A stretch of 40,074 bases of DNA from Pseudomonas sp. R5(2019). GTDB lineage: Bacteria > Pseudomonadota > Gammaproteobacteria > Pseudomonadales > Pseudomonadaceae. Positions within the stretch are counted from its first letter, which is position 1, and each line of letters starts with the position of its first letter. The DNA is taken from assembly GCF_009905435.1 (NCBI RefSeq), contig NZ_JAAAMT010000050.1, forward strand, positions 1 through 40,074, given 5' to 3'. The translations under genes were made by a program, and so were the position numbers. The notes under the pieces were generated by a model. It ran no database searches, was not told where the DNA came from, and saw only the letters and a list, made by a program, of their open reading frames with translations. Shown here in pieces: positions 1 through 7,800 of this stretch.

Positions 1-51
1 AAGCAGCATCTTCAGCAATGCGGCTTTGCGTTCAGGTGAATAGTACGGCAC
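1..51 (-). CDS. transposase OrfA N-terminus (partial, IS end)
   Basis: The minus strand from a GTG at 51-49 reads VPYYSPERKAALLKMLL and runs off the window edge. The Tyr-Ser-x-Glu-Arg-Lys-Ala-x-Leu-Leu-Lys start is typical of small OrfA transposase subunits of IS3-like elements, which carry a helix-turn-helix. A GGAAAGAG ribosome-binding site lies about 8 bases upstream of the GTG. Only 17 codons are visible, so the family call rests on that short motif. The gene reads out of the window, so most of the insertion sequence is to the left. Confidence 0.5.
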   Translation of the reverse strand, partial: MPYYSPERKAALLKMLL

Positions 52-100
52 GACCAGTCTCTTTCCGCCCCCGATATGCTTTTTCAGGAAAAACCGGAGA

Positions 101-119
101 GGCGACAACTATCCTGACA
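101..119 (-). repeat. possible terminal inverted repeat of the partial IS
   Basis: Read on the minus strand from 119, the sequence starts TGTCAGGATAGTTGTCGCC, about 50 bases ahead of the partial transposase start. IS3-family ends begin with TG and lie at about this distance from OrfA. The second end is outside the window, so the repeat cannot be matched; this is inference. Confidence 0.3.
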
Positions 120-164
120 CCGGGGGCCGTGCTGCAGTCAGCATCCCCCTCCTTGAAACTATTT

Positions 165-184
165 TTTGCCACAGATCTGCCACA
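165..184 (+). repeat. integrase arm-type site candidate, left copy
   Basis: TTTGCCACAGATCTGCCACA occurs here and, with one mismatch in 20, again at 407-426, on the other side of the tRNA-Asp fragment. Each copy holds two TGCCACA boxes 11 bp apart (one helical turn). An inverted TGTGGCAAAAA lies at 245-255. Repeated short boxes flanking a core are what lambda-type integrases bind as arm sites. The right copy also encodes the integrase C-terminus (Cys-Gly-Lys-Ser-Val-Ala-Lys), so the left copy could instead be a relic of another integrase gene end. Confidence 0.45.
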
Positions 185-274
185 AGCCCAAACAGCCCAC
201 GACGGACAATGGCGGATTTCTGCGGATTTTCACGGGTGGCATTTTGTGGCAAAAATGGAATTTTTAAAGAAGAA

Positions 275-300
275 GGGGTCAGCCTGTAACGGCTAACCCC
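275..300 (-). terminator. Rho-independent terminator downstream of tRNA fragment
   Basis: On the minus strand GGGGTTAGCC and GGCTGACCCC form a 10-bp stem (one internal mismatch) with a 6-base loop, followed by TTCTTCTTT. It lies about 25 bases past the CCA end of the tRNA fragment and would end its transcript. Confidence 0.6.
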
Positions 301-322
301 CTGATCTTATTTACTATTTAAA

Positions 323-370
323 TGGCGCGAGCGACGGGACTTGAACCCGCGACCTCCTGCGTGACAGGCA
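323..370 (-). other. tRNA-Asp 3' half, integration core (att)
   Basis: The minus strand shows the 3' part of a tRNA: anticodon loop CTGTCAC (anticodon GTC, Asp), the GCAGG stem strand, variable bases, a T arm GCGGG-TTCAAGT-CCCGT, acceptor strand CGCTCGC, discriminator G (as expected for Asp) and encoded CCA at 325-323. The 5' half is missing: beyond base 370 the match to a tRNA stops and the integrase stop codon follows at 378-376. A half-tRNA ending in or next to the anticodon stem beside an integrase is the usual footprint of site-specific integration, with the intact tRNA restored at the other end of the element. No intact copy was found in this window. Confidence 0.75.
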
Positions 371-375
371 ATATT

Positions 376-1635
376 TTAGGCTTGGGTTTCTGCGGCTTTC
401 AGAGGTTTTGCCACAGATTTGCCACATGATTTTTGGGAAGACTGTTTCGCCTTAGGTTTTTGCTTGAGCGAGGCCAGCATACCGGTATGGCGCTCTGCTC
501 TCGATTCAACGCGCTCGATCAGATGTCCATACACATTTAATGTAGTTTCAATTTTTTCGTGGCCCATTAGTTTTTGAAGGCGCTTAAGGTTCACACGATT
601 CTCGATCTGCATGGACGCAAAAAAATGCCGAAGGTCATAAGGACTGTATTTTGGCTTGGCGACCATTTTCCCTTCCTCTTCGACAGTTTCCATTAACCCC
701 GCCTGCTCGCAAGCAGCATTAAAACCGCGCTTGCGCCAATTATCCGTACTTTGCCAATGACCGCTTGCTGTGGGAAAAACCAGCGAGTGCGCGTTTTCAA
801 CAGCATGTTCTTTGACATAATATCGAACCATATCGAGTGTATCTGGACTGAGCTCAATAAAGCGCCGTCCTGCGGGTGTTTTGGTCACTGATATTTTCAG
901 ACCGCCACGTTCCAGCGCACGGTCAACCTTCACGCCTGTATCTTCAATGTTGTAATCCGGTACAACGATGTATTCCTGCGGCCTCATACCGGTATCAGCG
1001 GCGAGGTAAAGCATGGGGCGGTAGCGCTCCCAGGTTTTTTGGATTTGCTTGTTTTTGGAGTTGGCAAGATCGTCCGCCGCTTTCAGCAGAGCAAGCACTT
1101 CTGCTTCAGAAGGAATAACGACGGGAGTGTCGTAGCGGGAGCCGCTGCGAATGGAAACCCCTGTCACGAAGTCGTGCGTGAGAATGCCCCGCTTTATGAG
1201 CTCCAGCACCATCGAATGAAAAGATGAAAGAAGTTTACCGGCGACATCCCGACTATGATTGAGCAATAGCCATGAACGAAACTCAACAATGTCTGGTGAA
1301 GTGAGTTCATGTATATCTTTTTGCCAGTCATAGGAAATAATATGATCTCGACGCCATTCATAGTTTTTCAGGGTGTACGGCGTAACCGGGTCTTTCCCGT
1401 CACGCCCTTCTTTTTCACAGACATCAAGCCATTTTTGTAAGCCCTGCTCGACGCTGTGAATTTCCTTACTGAGCGGCCCTGTCCTCTGATGAGACTGAGC
1501 ATCCTCACGAAACGCCAAAGCCTCTTTGCGCGTATCAAAGGTTTTGTATGAATAACCGGTTTTAGAGGATTTATCCGCGTACCTTACCTGATACGTCGGC
1601 CCCTTTTTACCTGCTCTTTTTCTGATGTCGGACAT
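376..1635 (-). CDS. tyrosine recombinase / phage-type integrase (first)
   Basis: A 419-residue tyrosine recombinase that would cut and rejoin DNA at the adjoining tRNA-Asp core. The N-terminal ~60 residues look like an arm-binding domain, residues ~62-160 a SAM-like core-binding domain, and the rest the catalytic domain. Visible catalytic positions are Arg218 (TGMRPQE), Lys252, Arg336 in YDLRHFFAS (Tyr replaces the usual first His of HxxR, a tolerated change), His359 (LMGHEKIETT) and the nucleophile Tyr369 (VYGHL). The stop codon lies 6 bases from the tRNA fragment. It follows the 90-residue gene at 1653-1925 with a 17-base gap and is probably co-transcribed with it. Base composition is clearly more AT-rich than the chromosome to the right, supporting transfer. 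Confidence 0.92.
   Translation of the reverse strand: MSDIRKRAGKKGPTYQVRYADKSSKTGYSYKTFDTRKEALAFREDAQSHQRTGPLSKEIHSVEQGLQKWLDVCEKEGRDGKDPVTPYTLKNYEWRRDHIISYDWQKDIHELTSPDIVEFRSWLLLNHSRDVAGKLLSSFHSMVLELIKRGILTHDFVTGVSIRSGSRYDTPVVIPSEAEVLALLKAADDLANSKNKQIQKTWERYRPMLYLAADTGMRPQEYIVVPDYNIEDTGVKVDRALERGGLKISVTKTPAGRRFIELSPDTLDMVRYYVKEHAVENAHSLVFPTASGHWQSTDNWRKRGFNAACEQAGLMETVEEEGKMVAKPKYSPYDLRHFFASMQIENRVNLKRLQKLMGHEKIETTLNVYGHLIERVESRAERHTGMLASLKQKPKAKQSSQKSCGKSVAKPLKAAETQA
407..426 (+). repeat. integrase arm-type site candidate, right copy
   Basis: TTTGCCACAGATTTGCCACA matches the copy at 165-184 in 19 of 20 positions and holds two TGCCACA boxes 11 bp apart. It lies inside the 3' end of the integrase gene. 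Together with the left copy it brackets the tRNA-Asp core. Confidence 0.45.
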
Positions 1636-1652
1636 GATTCTGCATATCGCAT

Positions 1653-1925
1653 TTAGCCCTTGCGGTCAAACGCTCCTTTAAGGCTTTTCGCATTTATATG
1701 AGCGCTATTTTGCGCGTCAACCTGGCAGGTATTATAAATTTCAACGAGCAGATTTTTGTCTATTTTTAGTCGCCCATCGATGGGGTCAACGAAGAATGGC
1801 AGCTTACGTTTCCCGTGCGCATCTGGGTCTGCAGCGCGCTTTATCTGTCTCTGGGTAAGCTCAATCCCGTGATCAGCAAGAACGCCCCTGGCTTGCTCTA
1901 TATTCACGTAGCGTGGAAATTCCAT
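1653..1925 (-). CDS. small DNA-binding protein, candidate excisionase
   Basis: This 90-residue protein starts MEFPRYVNIEQARGVL and continues through a segment (about residues 8-35) that reads like a helix-turn-helix: a pattern of 'x-x-A-x-x-x-L-x-x-x-G-I-x-x-T-x-x-x-I-x-R-A'. It lies directly upstream of the integrase with a 17-base gap. Small helix-turn-helix genes in this position are often recombination directionality factors. I do not recognise the family by name. Its role as excisionase is inferred from position and fold pattern only; it could also regulate the integrase. Confidence 0.6.
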   Translation of the reverse strand: MEFPRYVNIEQARGVLADHGIELTQRQIKRAADPDAHGKRKLPFFVDPIDGRLKIDKNLLVEIYNTCQVDAQNSAHINAKSLKGAFDRKG

Positions 1926-1959
1926 GGCAATATCAATCCCCTAATAATCATTGTCCCTG

Positions 1960-2199
1960 TTAGATTTTGTAGTCCTCGGCGGCGCTTCGGTACGGCCCGT
2001 TACTGTGTAGCTTATTGACCTGCTGTCCCAGCTTGTTGCGTGGCACGACCTCTTCACCAAATTCGTTTATGGGATTGACGTAAAGGGTTACGTTTTTGAG
2101 GTGCTTGATATTGTAATCGTCCTCCAGCTCCTTGAGCGTTTCAAAGAACGCCTGGCGCAGCTGGCCGATTGTCATCTCCCCTCTGATTGTAATTTGCAT
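1960..2199 (-). CDS. hypothetical small protein of integrase operon
   Basis: A 79-residue acidic protein with no signal peptide or membrane segment. It starts MQITIRGEMTIGQLRQAFFE, has an amphipathic helix at about residues 10-28 (Glu-Leu-Glu-Asp-Asp), then a predicted beta region containing VTLYVNP. I have the impression that small proteins of this kind recur beside integrases in Pseudomonas islands, but I know no function. It is first in the minus-strand set 1960-1925-1635, with a 34-base gap to the next gene, so it is probably co-transcribed with the integrase. The GAGG within GCGAGG, about 12 bases upstream of the ATG, may serve as ribosome-binding site. Confidence 0.6.
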   Translation of the reverse strand: MQITIRGEMTIGQLRQAFFETLKELEDDYNIKHLKNVTLYVNPINEFGEEVVPRNKLGQQVNKLHSNGPYRSAAEDYKI

Positions 2200-2439
2200 C
2201 CCCGCGAGCCTCTTCCCCCAAATAGAATATTTTTATTATTTATATCTTTATGATGAACCCTGATCAGTTGATAAATTATTAATTTTTACACTCTATAGTT
2301 GTGTATTTTGCTTAGAGATTTTCCTGTCAATCCGCACCGATCCCTCTCAATCCGAATGTGCCCCAAGAGGAACACGAGAGGAAGTCAGCTCGTTCCTCTG
2401 CGCTAAAGTGGAGCCATGTTCCCAGTCGGGAGATCTGAC
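2200..2439. promoter_or_regulatory. divergent AT-rich control region
   Basis: This 240-base space separates the minus-strand integrase genes from the plus-strand regulator. Bases 2220-2310 are very AT-rich and hold several possible -10 hexamers. The octamer TCAATCCG occurs twice, at about 2328 and 2347, in the same orientation about two helical turns apart, and is a candidate regulator-binding repeat. No gene is seen here. Confidence 0.4.
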
Positions 2440-2640
2440 ATGATCGCCTACTACTCCACCCAGGATCTCTGTGATCGTTTTCGCTGCTCCAGCCGCACGC
2501 TGTTCAGACGCATGAGACGTGCTGTTAACCCGTTCCCGTCCCCCTGCATGAAGCAGGCTGGCAGTTTCAACCTATGGGATGCTCACGAAGTAGCGCGTTG
2601 GGAAGCGCGTGAGCGAGAAAGATGTACTCTCGTAATCTGA
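2440..2640 (+). CDS. AlpA-like helix-turn-helix regulator
   Basis: A 66-residue protein with the pattern of small MerR/AlpA-type DNA-binding proteins: YYSTQDLCDRFRCSSRTLFRRM looks like the helix-turn-helix, and LWDAHEVARWEARERE matches the usual end of the fold. I chose the ATG at 2440 because CGGGAG lies 7 bases ahead; an in-frame ATG at 2416 would add 8 residues but has a poorer site. AlpA-like proteins in integrative elements act as excisionase or as activators of the integrase promoter. It is divergent from the integrase cluster, as expected for such a switch. The specific role is inferred. Confidence 0.7.
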   Translation: MIAYYSTQDLCDRFRCSSRTLFRRMRRAVNPFPSPCMKQAGSFNLWDAHEVARWEARERERCTLVI

Positions 2641-2840
2641 ACCCAACACAACTAGATGGTCATATGCACAATTCAACATACGACCTTATGCATCTCATAC
2701 ATGCAACCTCCTGAAAATAATAAAACACCCATGCAAACACATAAAACGGATTGTCGTTCATACAAAGGTGTGGTGGGATCTAGAAGATAATTCGCAAGGG
2801 TTATACATGAAGACCCTTGCATGAAAAATAAGGAGACAAC
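2641..2840. other. intergenic region with relic leader
   Basis: This 200-base region ahead of the first cargo gene has no gene. Its right part (2747-2820) resembles the leader of the DUF2927 gene (3592-3660), including ATTCGCAA followed by an ATG. Here that ATG opens only a five-codon frame (Met-Lys-Thr-Leu-Ala-stop), which looks like a broken gene start. Confidence 0.5.
2747..2820 (+). repeat. duplicated cargo leader, copy A
   Basis: By eye, 2747-2820 aligns with 3592-3660: both run GGATTG or AGATTG, a CATRCAAGG-like block, TGGTGGGAT or TGATGGGAT, then GATAATTCGCAA or GATTCGCAA and an ATG. In copy B the ATG starts the DUF2927 gene; in copy A the frame closes after five codons. Diverged duplicates of the same upstream region are the simplest reading. 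Confidence 0.5.
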
Positions 2841-3371
2841 ATGGCGCACCCAGTAAAAATCGGAAAATTTCGTATTAGCAATTTATTATTTGTGTTCTGG
2901 CTAATGGCAATTACCGTTTCCGCTGGCTGCGTTTTTGCGATGGATGAAAAAGGAATTACGTCCAATGAAAGCCAGACCACTAAAACTGATGAAAGCATCA
3001 TCATTAAAGGTCGAGCCTCATATAAAGACGTAGGCAATGGCGAACTGGTAAGCGTGCATAACGATCAAAACGCCGCTAATATTTTGATCATATCTGAAAA
3101 AGACGGCCAATATTATTGGGCCAGCAACGAAAACAAAAAGCTTAACAAAATTGAAAAAACCGATAACAAAGGCGTAACGAATTACACCACCTTTGTGAAT
3201 CCTGACGGCGAAGGCCAGATTTTCATTAAACATGCAAAGCTTTTAGCTTGCGACTTAAGAGAGTCGAACTACAAGGAGTATCGCACCTCTGATATTGGAC
3301 TGGGCTTAGTCGTTTACTCCGGATTTACCGACCCATATCCATACCCAGTGGCAAGAACTTGTGCTGACTGA
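2841..3371 (+). CDS. putative exported protein of unknown function
   Basis: A 176-residue protein I cannot assign. Residues 1-12 (MAHPVKIGKFRI) copy the start of the downstream RTX protein (MARSVKIGEFTF); the DNA match includes the AAGGAGACAAC ribosome-binding site. A hydrophobic stretch at about 15-33 (NLLFVFWLMAITVSAGCVFA) looks like a signal peptide, with cleavage likely after VFA; Cys30 follows SAG, so a lipoprotein site is a weaker option. The rest is polar with two further cysteines, Cys137 and Cys174, that could pair after export. The AT-rich composition contrasts with the chromosome. It may be a chimeric gene built on the RTX translation start. Export is inferred; function is unknown. 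Confidence 0.65.
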   Translation: MAHPVKIGKFRISNLLFVFWLMAITVSAGCVFAMDEKGITSNESQTTKTDESIIIKGRASYKDVGNGELVSVHNDQNAANILIISEKDGQYYWASNENKKLNKIEKTDNKGVTNYTTFVNPDGEGQIFIKHAKLLACDLRESNYKEYRTSDIGLGLVVYSGFTDPYPYPVARTCAD

Positions 3372-3657
3372 AGCCCACCAATAATTTAGGAGATTACAAA
3401 AATACTGTGACAGCCAGGACAGCATCAATTATTTGCGATGGGGAATAGATATTCCCTCCCAGGCAAAACTAGATTGGCGTCACTTAAAATACTCATTGCG
3501 CTTTTGACCCCACATACATTCGCATGCAGCTTTATGTATACAACCACTAATTACATACTAAATCATATGAGCATAATTCGATAATTGAACAAAGCAGATT
3601 GCCGGGCATGCAAGGATATGATGGGATTAAGCAGGCATGATTCGCAAAGGATAGCGT
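3372..3657. other. intergenic region before DUF2927 gene
   Basis: No gene is visible in these 286 bases. The region is AT-rich, and the last 65 bases (3592-3657) are the second copy of the duplicated leader. GGATAG just before the ATG at 3658 is a weak ribosome-binding site. No clear terminator hairpin follows the gene ending at 3371. Confidence 0.4.
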
Positions 3658-3660
3658 ATG
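3592..3660 (+). repeat. duplicated cargo leader, copy B
   Basis: This is the counterpart of 2747-2820 and leads directly into the DUF2927 start codon, so it is probably the intact version of the pair. Confidence 0.5.
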
Positions 3661-4782
3661 AGAAACTTATTACTAGCTTACTGCTTTTTAGTTTTCACCT
3701 TTGTAAGTGGTAGCGCTTTTGCACAAAGCCAAAAGAGCTCATGGCCTGACGAAATAACACTTGATGGCCAAGTATTTAAGAAAAACCAGTTGAATCAGGC
3801 TTTTCTGGATGCGGTTTTCACAAAAGATGTACTGAATGACTATAAAGGCAGGCTCAATTTGGCTTTGCCAACCAGCGTCGCAACAAAAGATTTTTCCTCT
3901 CCAGAAAATATCAAGCGGGAGTATCCGTGGATATACCCCCATATATACCCGCAGGATGGATTGCCGCGCCTATTGGCGGTCAATAAATGGGTCAAACCTG
4001 TCCGCATCACATTCGGCATGCCAAATGACTTAGTACCATTTGTGGGTGACCCTAGCAAAACTGACAGCTACGTTTTGGAACACAAGGATCTGGAGTATTT
4101 GCGAGAATTTCGGAAAAGCCCGATGATTCAACAGCTTGTGAGCGAGGCTGAACATTTATCATCGCAATTGAGCTCACTGACAAGATTGAAAATCAGCTAT
4201 TTGCCGCAAGAGCAAGAGTCAAAAGAGAACCTAGCTGAGATTAGAATTAACGTTATCTATAATGACACCTCTTCAAATCGTGACACCCCTGAATATCGTT
4301 ACAAAATGAGAGACGGAGTAACTTATGGTTTCACATCATGGGGGCCAGAGCTTCTTCCTTTTCGTAGCGATGCTGAGTCGCGTATAAAAACAGGCTTTGT
4401 TTTTACCGTAGATTCCCAGAAGCAGGTCGATGGTTACATATTGACGAATGCCAAAAATGAAATCGAAATGGCATTCTGTTACATCTGGAAGAAACATGAT
4501 GTGATTATGATGAAAGCCCTAGTCAATGAGTGCATCATTCGCTCTATGGGCTTTCCAGGCGCTATGCGCTTCAATTATTCGAGCGACCCCGTCCCTGAAA
4601 GCTTCATATCACTTTGGAATGATCTGGATAGTTGGCCAAAAGCTTTGAAGGCCAACGTTCGACAACCATCAAGCCTCAGTAAATTTGATCAATACATGAT
4701 CCGCACACTCTATGACCCGGCGATTAAACCAGGCATGGATTACGTCGCCGCACAGAAAATTCTTCTCAATTCAAATTTTTGA
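3658..4782 (+). CDS. DUF2927-family exported protein
   Basis: A 374-residue protein with a clear signal peptide, MRNLLLAYCFLVFTFVSGSAFA, and cleavage likely after Ala22. The middle and C-terminal parts match the layout I know for DUF2927: a VNKWVKPVRITFG strand about 100 residues in, an 'ECIIRSMGFPG' segment, and a C-terminal FDQYMIRTLYDPAIKPGMD motif that is the most diagnostic feature of the family. DUF2927 proteins are exported proteins or lipoproteins of proteobacteria with no established activity. It is 29 bases upstream of the RTX gene on the same strand and is probably co-transcribed with it. Joint action with the RTX protein at the cell surface is inference from position only. Confidence 0.75.
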   Translation: MRNLLLAYCFLVFTFVSGSAFAQSQKSSWPDEITLDGQVFKKNQLNQAFLDAVFTKDVLNDYKGRLNLALPTSVATKDFSSPENIKREYPWIYPHIYPQDGLPRLLAVNKWVKPVRITFGMPNDLVPFVGDPSKTDSYVLEHKDLEYLREFRKSPMIQQLVSEAEHLSSQLSSLTRLKISYLPQEQESKENLAEIRINVIYNDTSSNRDTPEYRYKMRDGVTYGFTSWGPELLPFRSDAESRIKTGFVFTVDSQKQVDGYILTNAKNEIEMAFCYIWKKHDVIMMKALVNECIIRSMGFPGAMRFNYSSDPVPESFISLWNDLDSWPKALKANVRQPSSLSKFDQYMIRTLYDPAIKPGMDYVAAQKILLNSNF

Positions 4783-4800
4783 TAAACCCCTTCATATAAC

Positions 4801-4842
4801 AAGGAGACAACATGGCACGCTCAGTGAAAATCGGCGAATTTA
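4801..4842 (+). repeat. RTX ribosome-binding and start segment, also found at 2830-2870
   Basis: AAGGAGACAACATGGC and the next 25 bases match 2830-2870 in 35 of 41 positions. The segment covers the ribosome-binding site, the start codon and the first ten codons. It marks the junction of the chimeric leader of the gene at 2841. Confidence 0.65.
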
Positions 4843-7800
4843 CTTTTATGGTTGATGAGACAGTAGGCAGCTCTACTGATCGTGACGCGTTGTATCGCGA
4901 GTTGCAGCTGGCGGCAAGGATGCCCAATGCAGCCGCTCTATTTAGTGGAGCTGGGTTGGATCACAATATGGGGGCTAATCCTGTAGTTACGGTTAGAGTT
5001 GATCGTAGCTTTAATAAACCAGCCCAAGTAGATATGGGAATAGATTTCAATAACTCTACTCTGCAAGCGCTGTCAGTGAATGGAGACTTTCGTGTTTCAA
5101 CAGCAACCATAATACTGGATCCTGAAGCAATTAATGCGGCACGGTATCGCGCCCCCAGTGGGGGTGATAATGACTGGAATGAGCTGCACGTTCAGCCCAC
5201 GCTTTTTAATGAACTTGGAAATTTAGCCGCTGCAGTTAACAAAAATTTGCCTATTCCGGGTGGATCCGGAACTGATCCTAATACTGTTTTTGGGAGGCCG
5301 ACTGGAAACACTGCAGCTAATGATCCAGAAACCGATGACGAACAATGGAACATTAACAAGAGCCCATTCGAAAAATATAGCGCCGAAACGGAAGATACAG
5401 CGCATGATGCTTATGGGGAAACAAAGCGTGAAGCTGAATATGATGACGCCAGGAATCAGGACACCGGAGATCCCACTGGCGGCTCAACAGCTGATCCGGA
5501 GTGGACTCCTGAAGAGGCTGCCAAGAAAGCTCTAACAAAGGCCGCTCAAACGCGAACAAATCCCTCAGGTAATGCCCCCACCCCCGTCCCCGTTGACAGC
5601 CCTGCGGAAAAGCTTGGGGCTGGAGAGCAGAAAAAGGATCCCTTGGTATTGGATCTGGATCACAGCGGGACGATTGACCTGATTTCTTTGGCGAATACCA
5701 CAGGGTATTTCGACCGTGATATGGATGGGTTTGCGGAAGCATCAGGCCTGGCGGCGGCTGAAGATGGATACCTTGCACTAGATTTGAATGAAAACGGCCA
5801 AATAGATGCAGACGAGTTATTCGGAACAGCGGAGATGGGCGGCTTCACGCACTTGGCACAATATGATTCAAATAATGACGATATCATTAACGCAGAGGAT
5901 ACTGTCTGGGCAGACCTGCTAGTCTGGCAGGATTTAAACGAAAATAGTTTTTCTGAAACTGACGAACTTTATACGCTGGCTGACCACGATATAATTTCAA
6001 TTAACTTATCTTCCACAGCGGTCTCACAGACCAATCAGGGCCACTCAATCACTCGAACTGGAACCTTCACAATTGACACAGGCTCCGGTACAGCCAATTA
6101 CGCAGCACATGAAGTCAATTTCCAGTATGACAACGTAAACACGATTTATGTTGGCGACTACGAGCTGGATTTTGACGCATTACTGTCAATTGACCACCGT
6201 GGATACGGAACCCTGCCCGCGCTTTATATTGCCATGAGCATGGATAACACAGGCACCGGCAATTTGCTGGATCTGGTAAGCGGTTTTAGCGCACTAACCT
6301 TCTCACAGATTTTTGATGGCACATCAGCCACCGAAGATGATGTCCGCGACATTATGTTCAGGTGGGCGGGCGTCGATGACGTAAGCTCGACCAGTCGGGG
6401 AGATTATGTTGATGCGCGGGAACTCGAATTCTTGGAGAAGCTGTTTGATAATCCATTCCGTCAAGGTGGGCACCAGCCTAACCCCATGTATAACGCGTCA
6501 ATTGACATTAATAACGCTTTCAAGGAAGTCTTCAACCATATCTACGCGAACCTCACGACACAGGGGGCAGGCGGGGAATTATTCGAAGGTAACTGGCGTT
6601 ACAACCTGACAGCAGGCGTTATCGAGGGTGTCACGGGATTAAATCTGACGAAGCTTTCTGAGTTGGAAACAGAAGCGACGGGACTAGCCAATACGGCGGC
6701 GCGTCAGACTTTCTGGGAAAACGTTGTACGCATGATTGACGGGGCCGTGGGCGTCAGCAACCTCGACGGGGGAGACCTGACGGCGCTGCAAGGCGCGATC
6801 ACGGACTCCGATGCAACACTTGATCTGGAGGATGACATTCTCCCAGAGCTGGAGGTGGACGCACTGCCTTTCGGCAGTGGCGACGACCAAACGGTTGTAG
6901 GCAGCGGTGGCGTTGATAGCCTATTTGGTTATGGCGGGAATGACCTGCTGCAAAGCATCGGCGGGAACGATACGTTGAACGGCGGCACGGGCTCTGATGT
7001 GCTTGAAGGCGGCCTAGGGGACGACTTATACGTGTACGCTAGTGGTGATGGAGATGACGTCATCGAAGATACTAGCGGAGCGGATACGATCAGCCTCGCC
7101 GCAGGAATCGATGCTGGCGATATCACGCTGGTTCGAGCGGGGAATAGCGACCTGCGGATTGACATCGATAATGGTACTGATACAGGCGTGATTTATGTGT
7201 ACGACCATTTTGCTTCAGGCAAAGCTCTGGAAACAATCCTATTTTCTGATAGCTCAACGATCAATATTACCACACAAAACTATACGCTAACCGGAAACTC
7301 TGAAAGTGAAACCCTTTATGGTGTGCAGTTCGGCGGTGGCACGGTCGATACTATCTACGGCCTGGGTGGTAATGACAAAATTTACGGCTACGCCGGTAAT
7401 GACACGCTTTATGGGGGAGATGGCAATGATGATATCGACGGCGGCAACGATAATGACACGCTCTATGGCGATGCCGGGAATGACGCACTAACAGGCGGCG
7501 CTGGCAACGACCATCTTTATGATGGTACGGGAGATGACTATGTTCAGGGTGATGGAGGAGATGATACCTATCACTATGGCGGCGGTCACGATATCTATAA
7601 AGAAAACAGCGGTACAGACAGCATAGTTCTAGCTTCTGGTATATCTTCCGCCTCTACGCTTTATTATCGCTTTGGCAGTGATTTGCAGATTGTATTTGAC
7701 GCAAATAATACAATCACGATTGATGGTTTTTATTCGGCAAGCGGCCCAAAGATCGAGACTCTGGATTTCTACAGTGATACCGATGTAAACCTGACTACCG

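Noticed and set aside
18..296. 92-codon plus-strand frame at the left edge
   Set aside because: It runs through the transposase start, the IS end, the box repeats and the terminator on the opposite strand. No protein pattern is visible.
2841..3371. Immunity protein or toxin partner for the RTX protein
   Set aside because: Shared first residues come from a copied translation start, and the rest looks exported. The RTX protein shows no toxin domain, so there is no basis for an immunity call.
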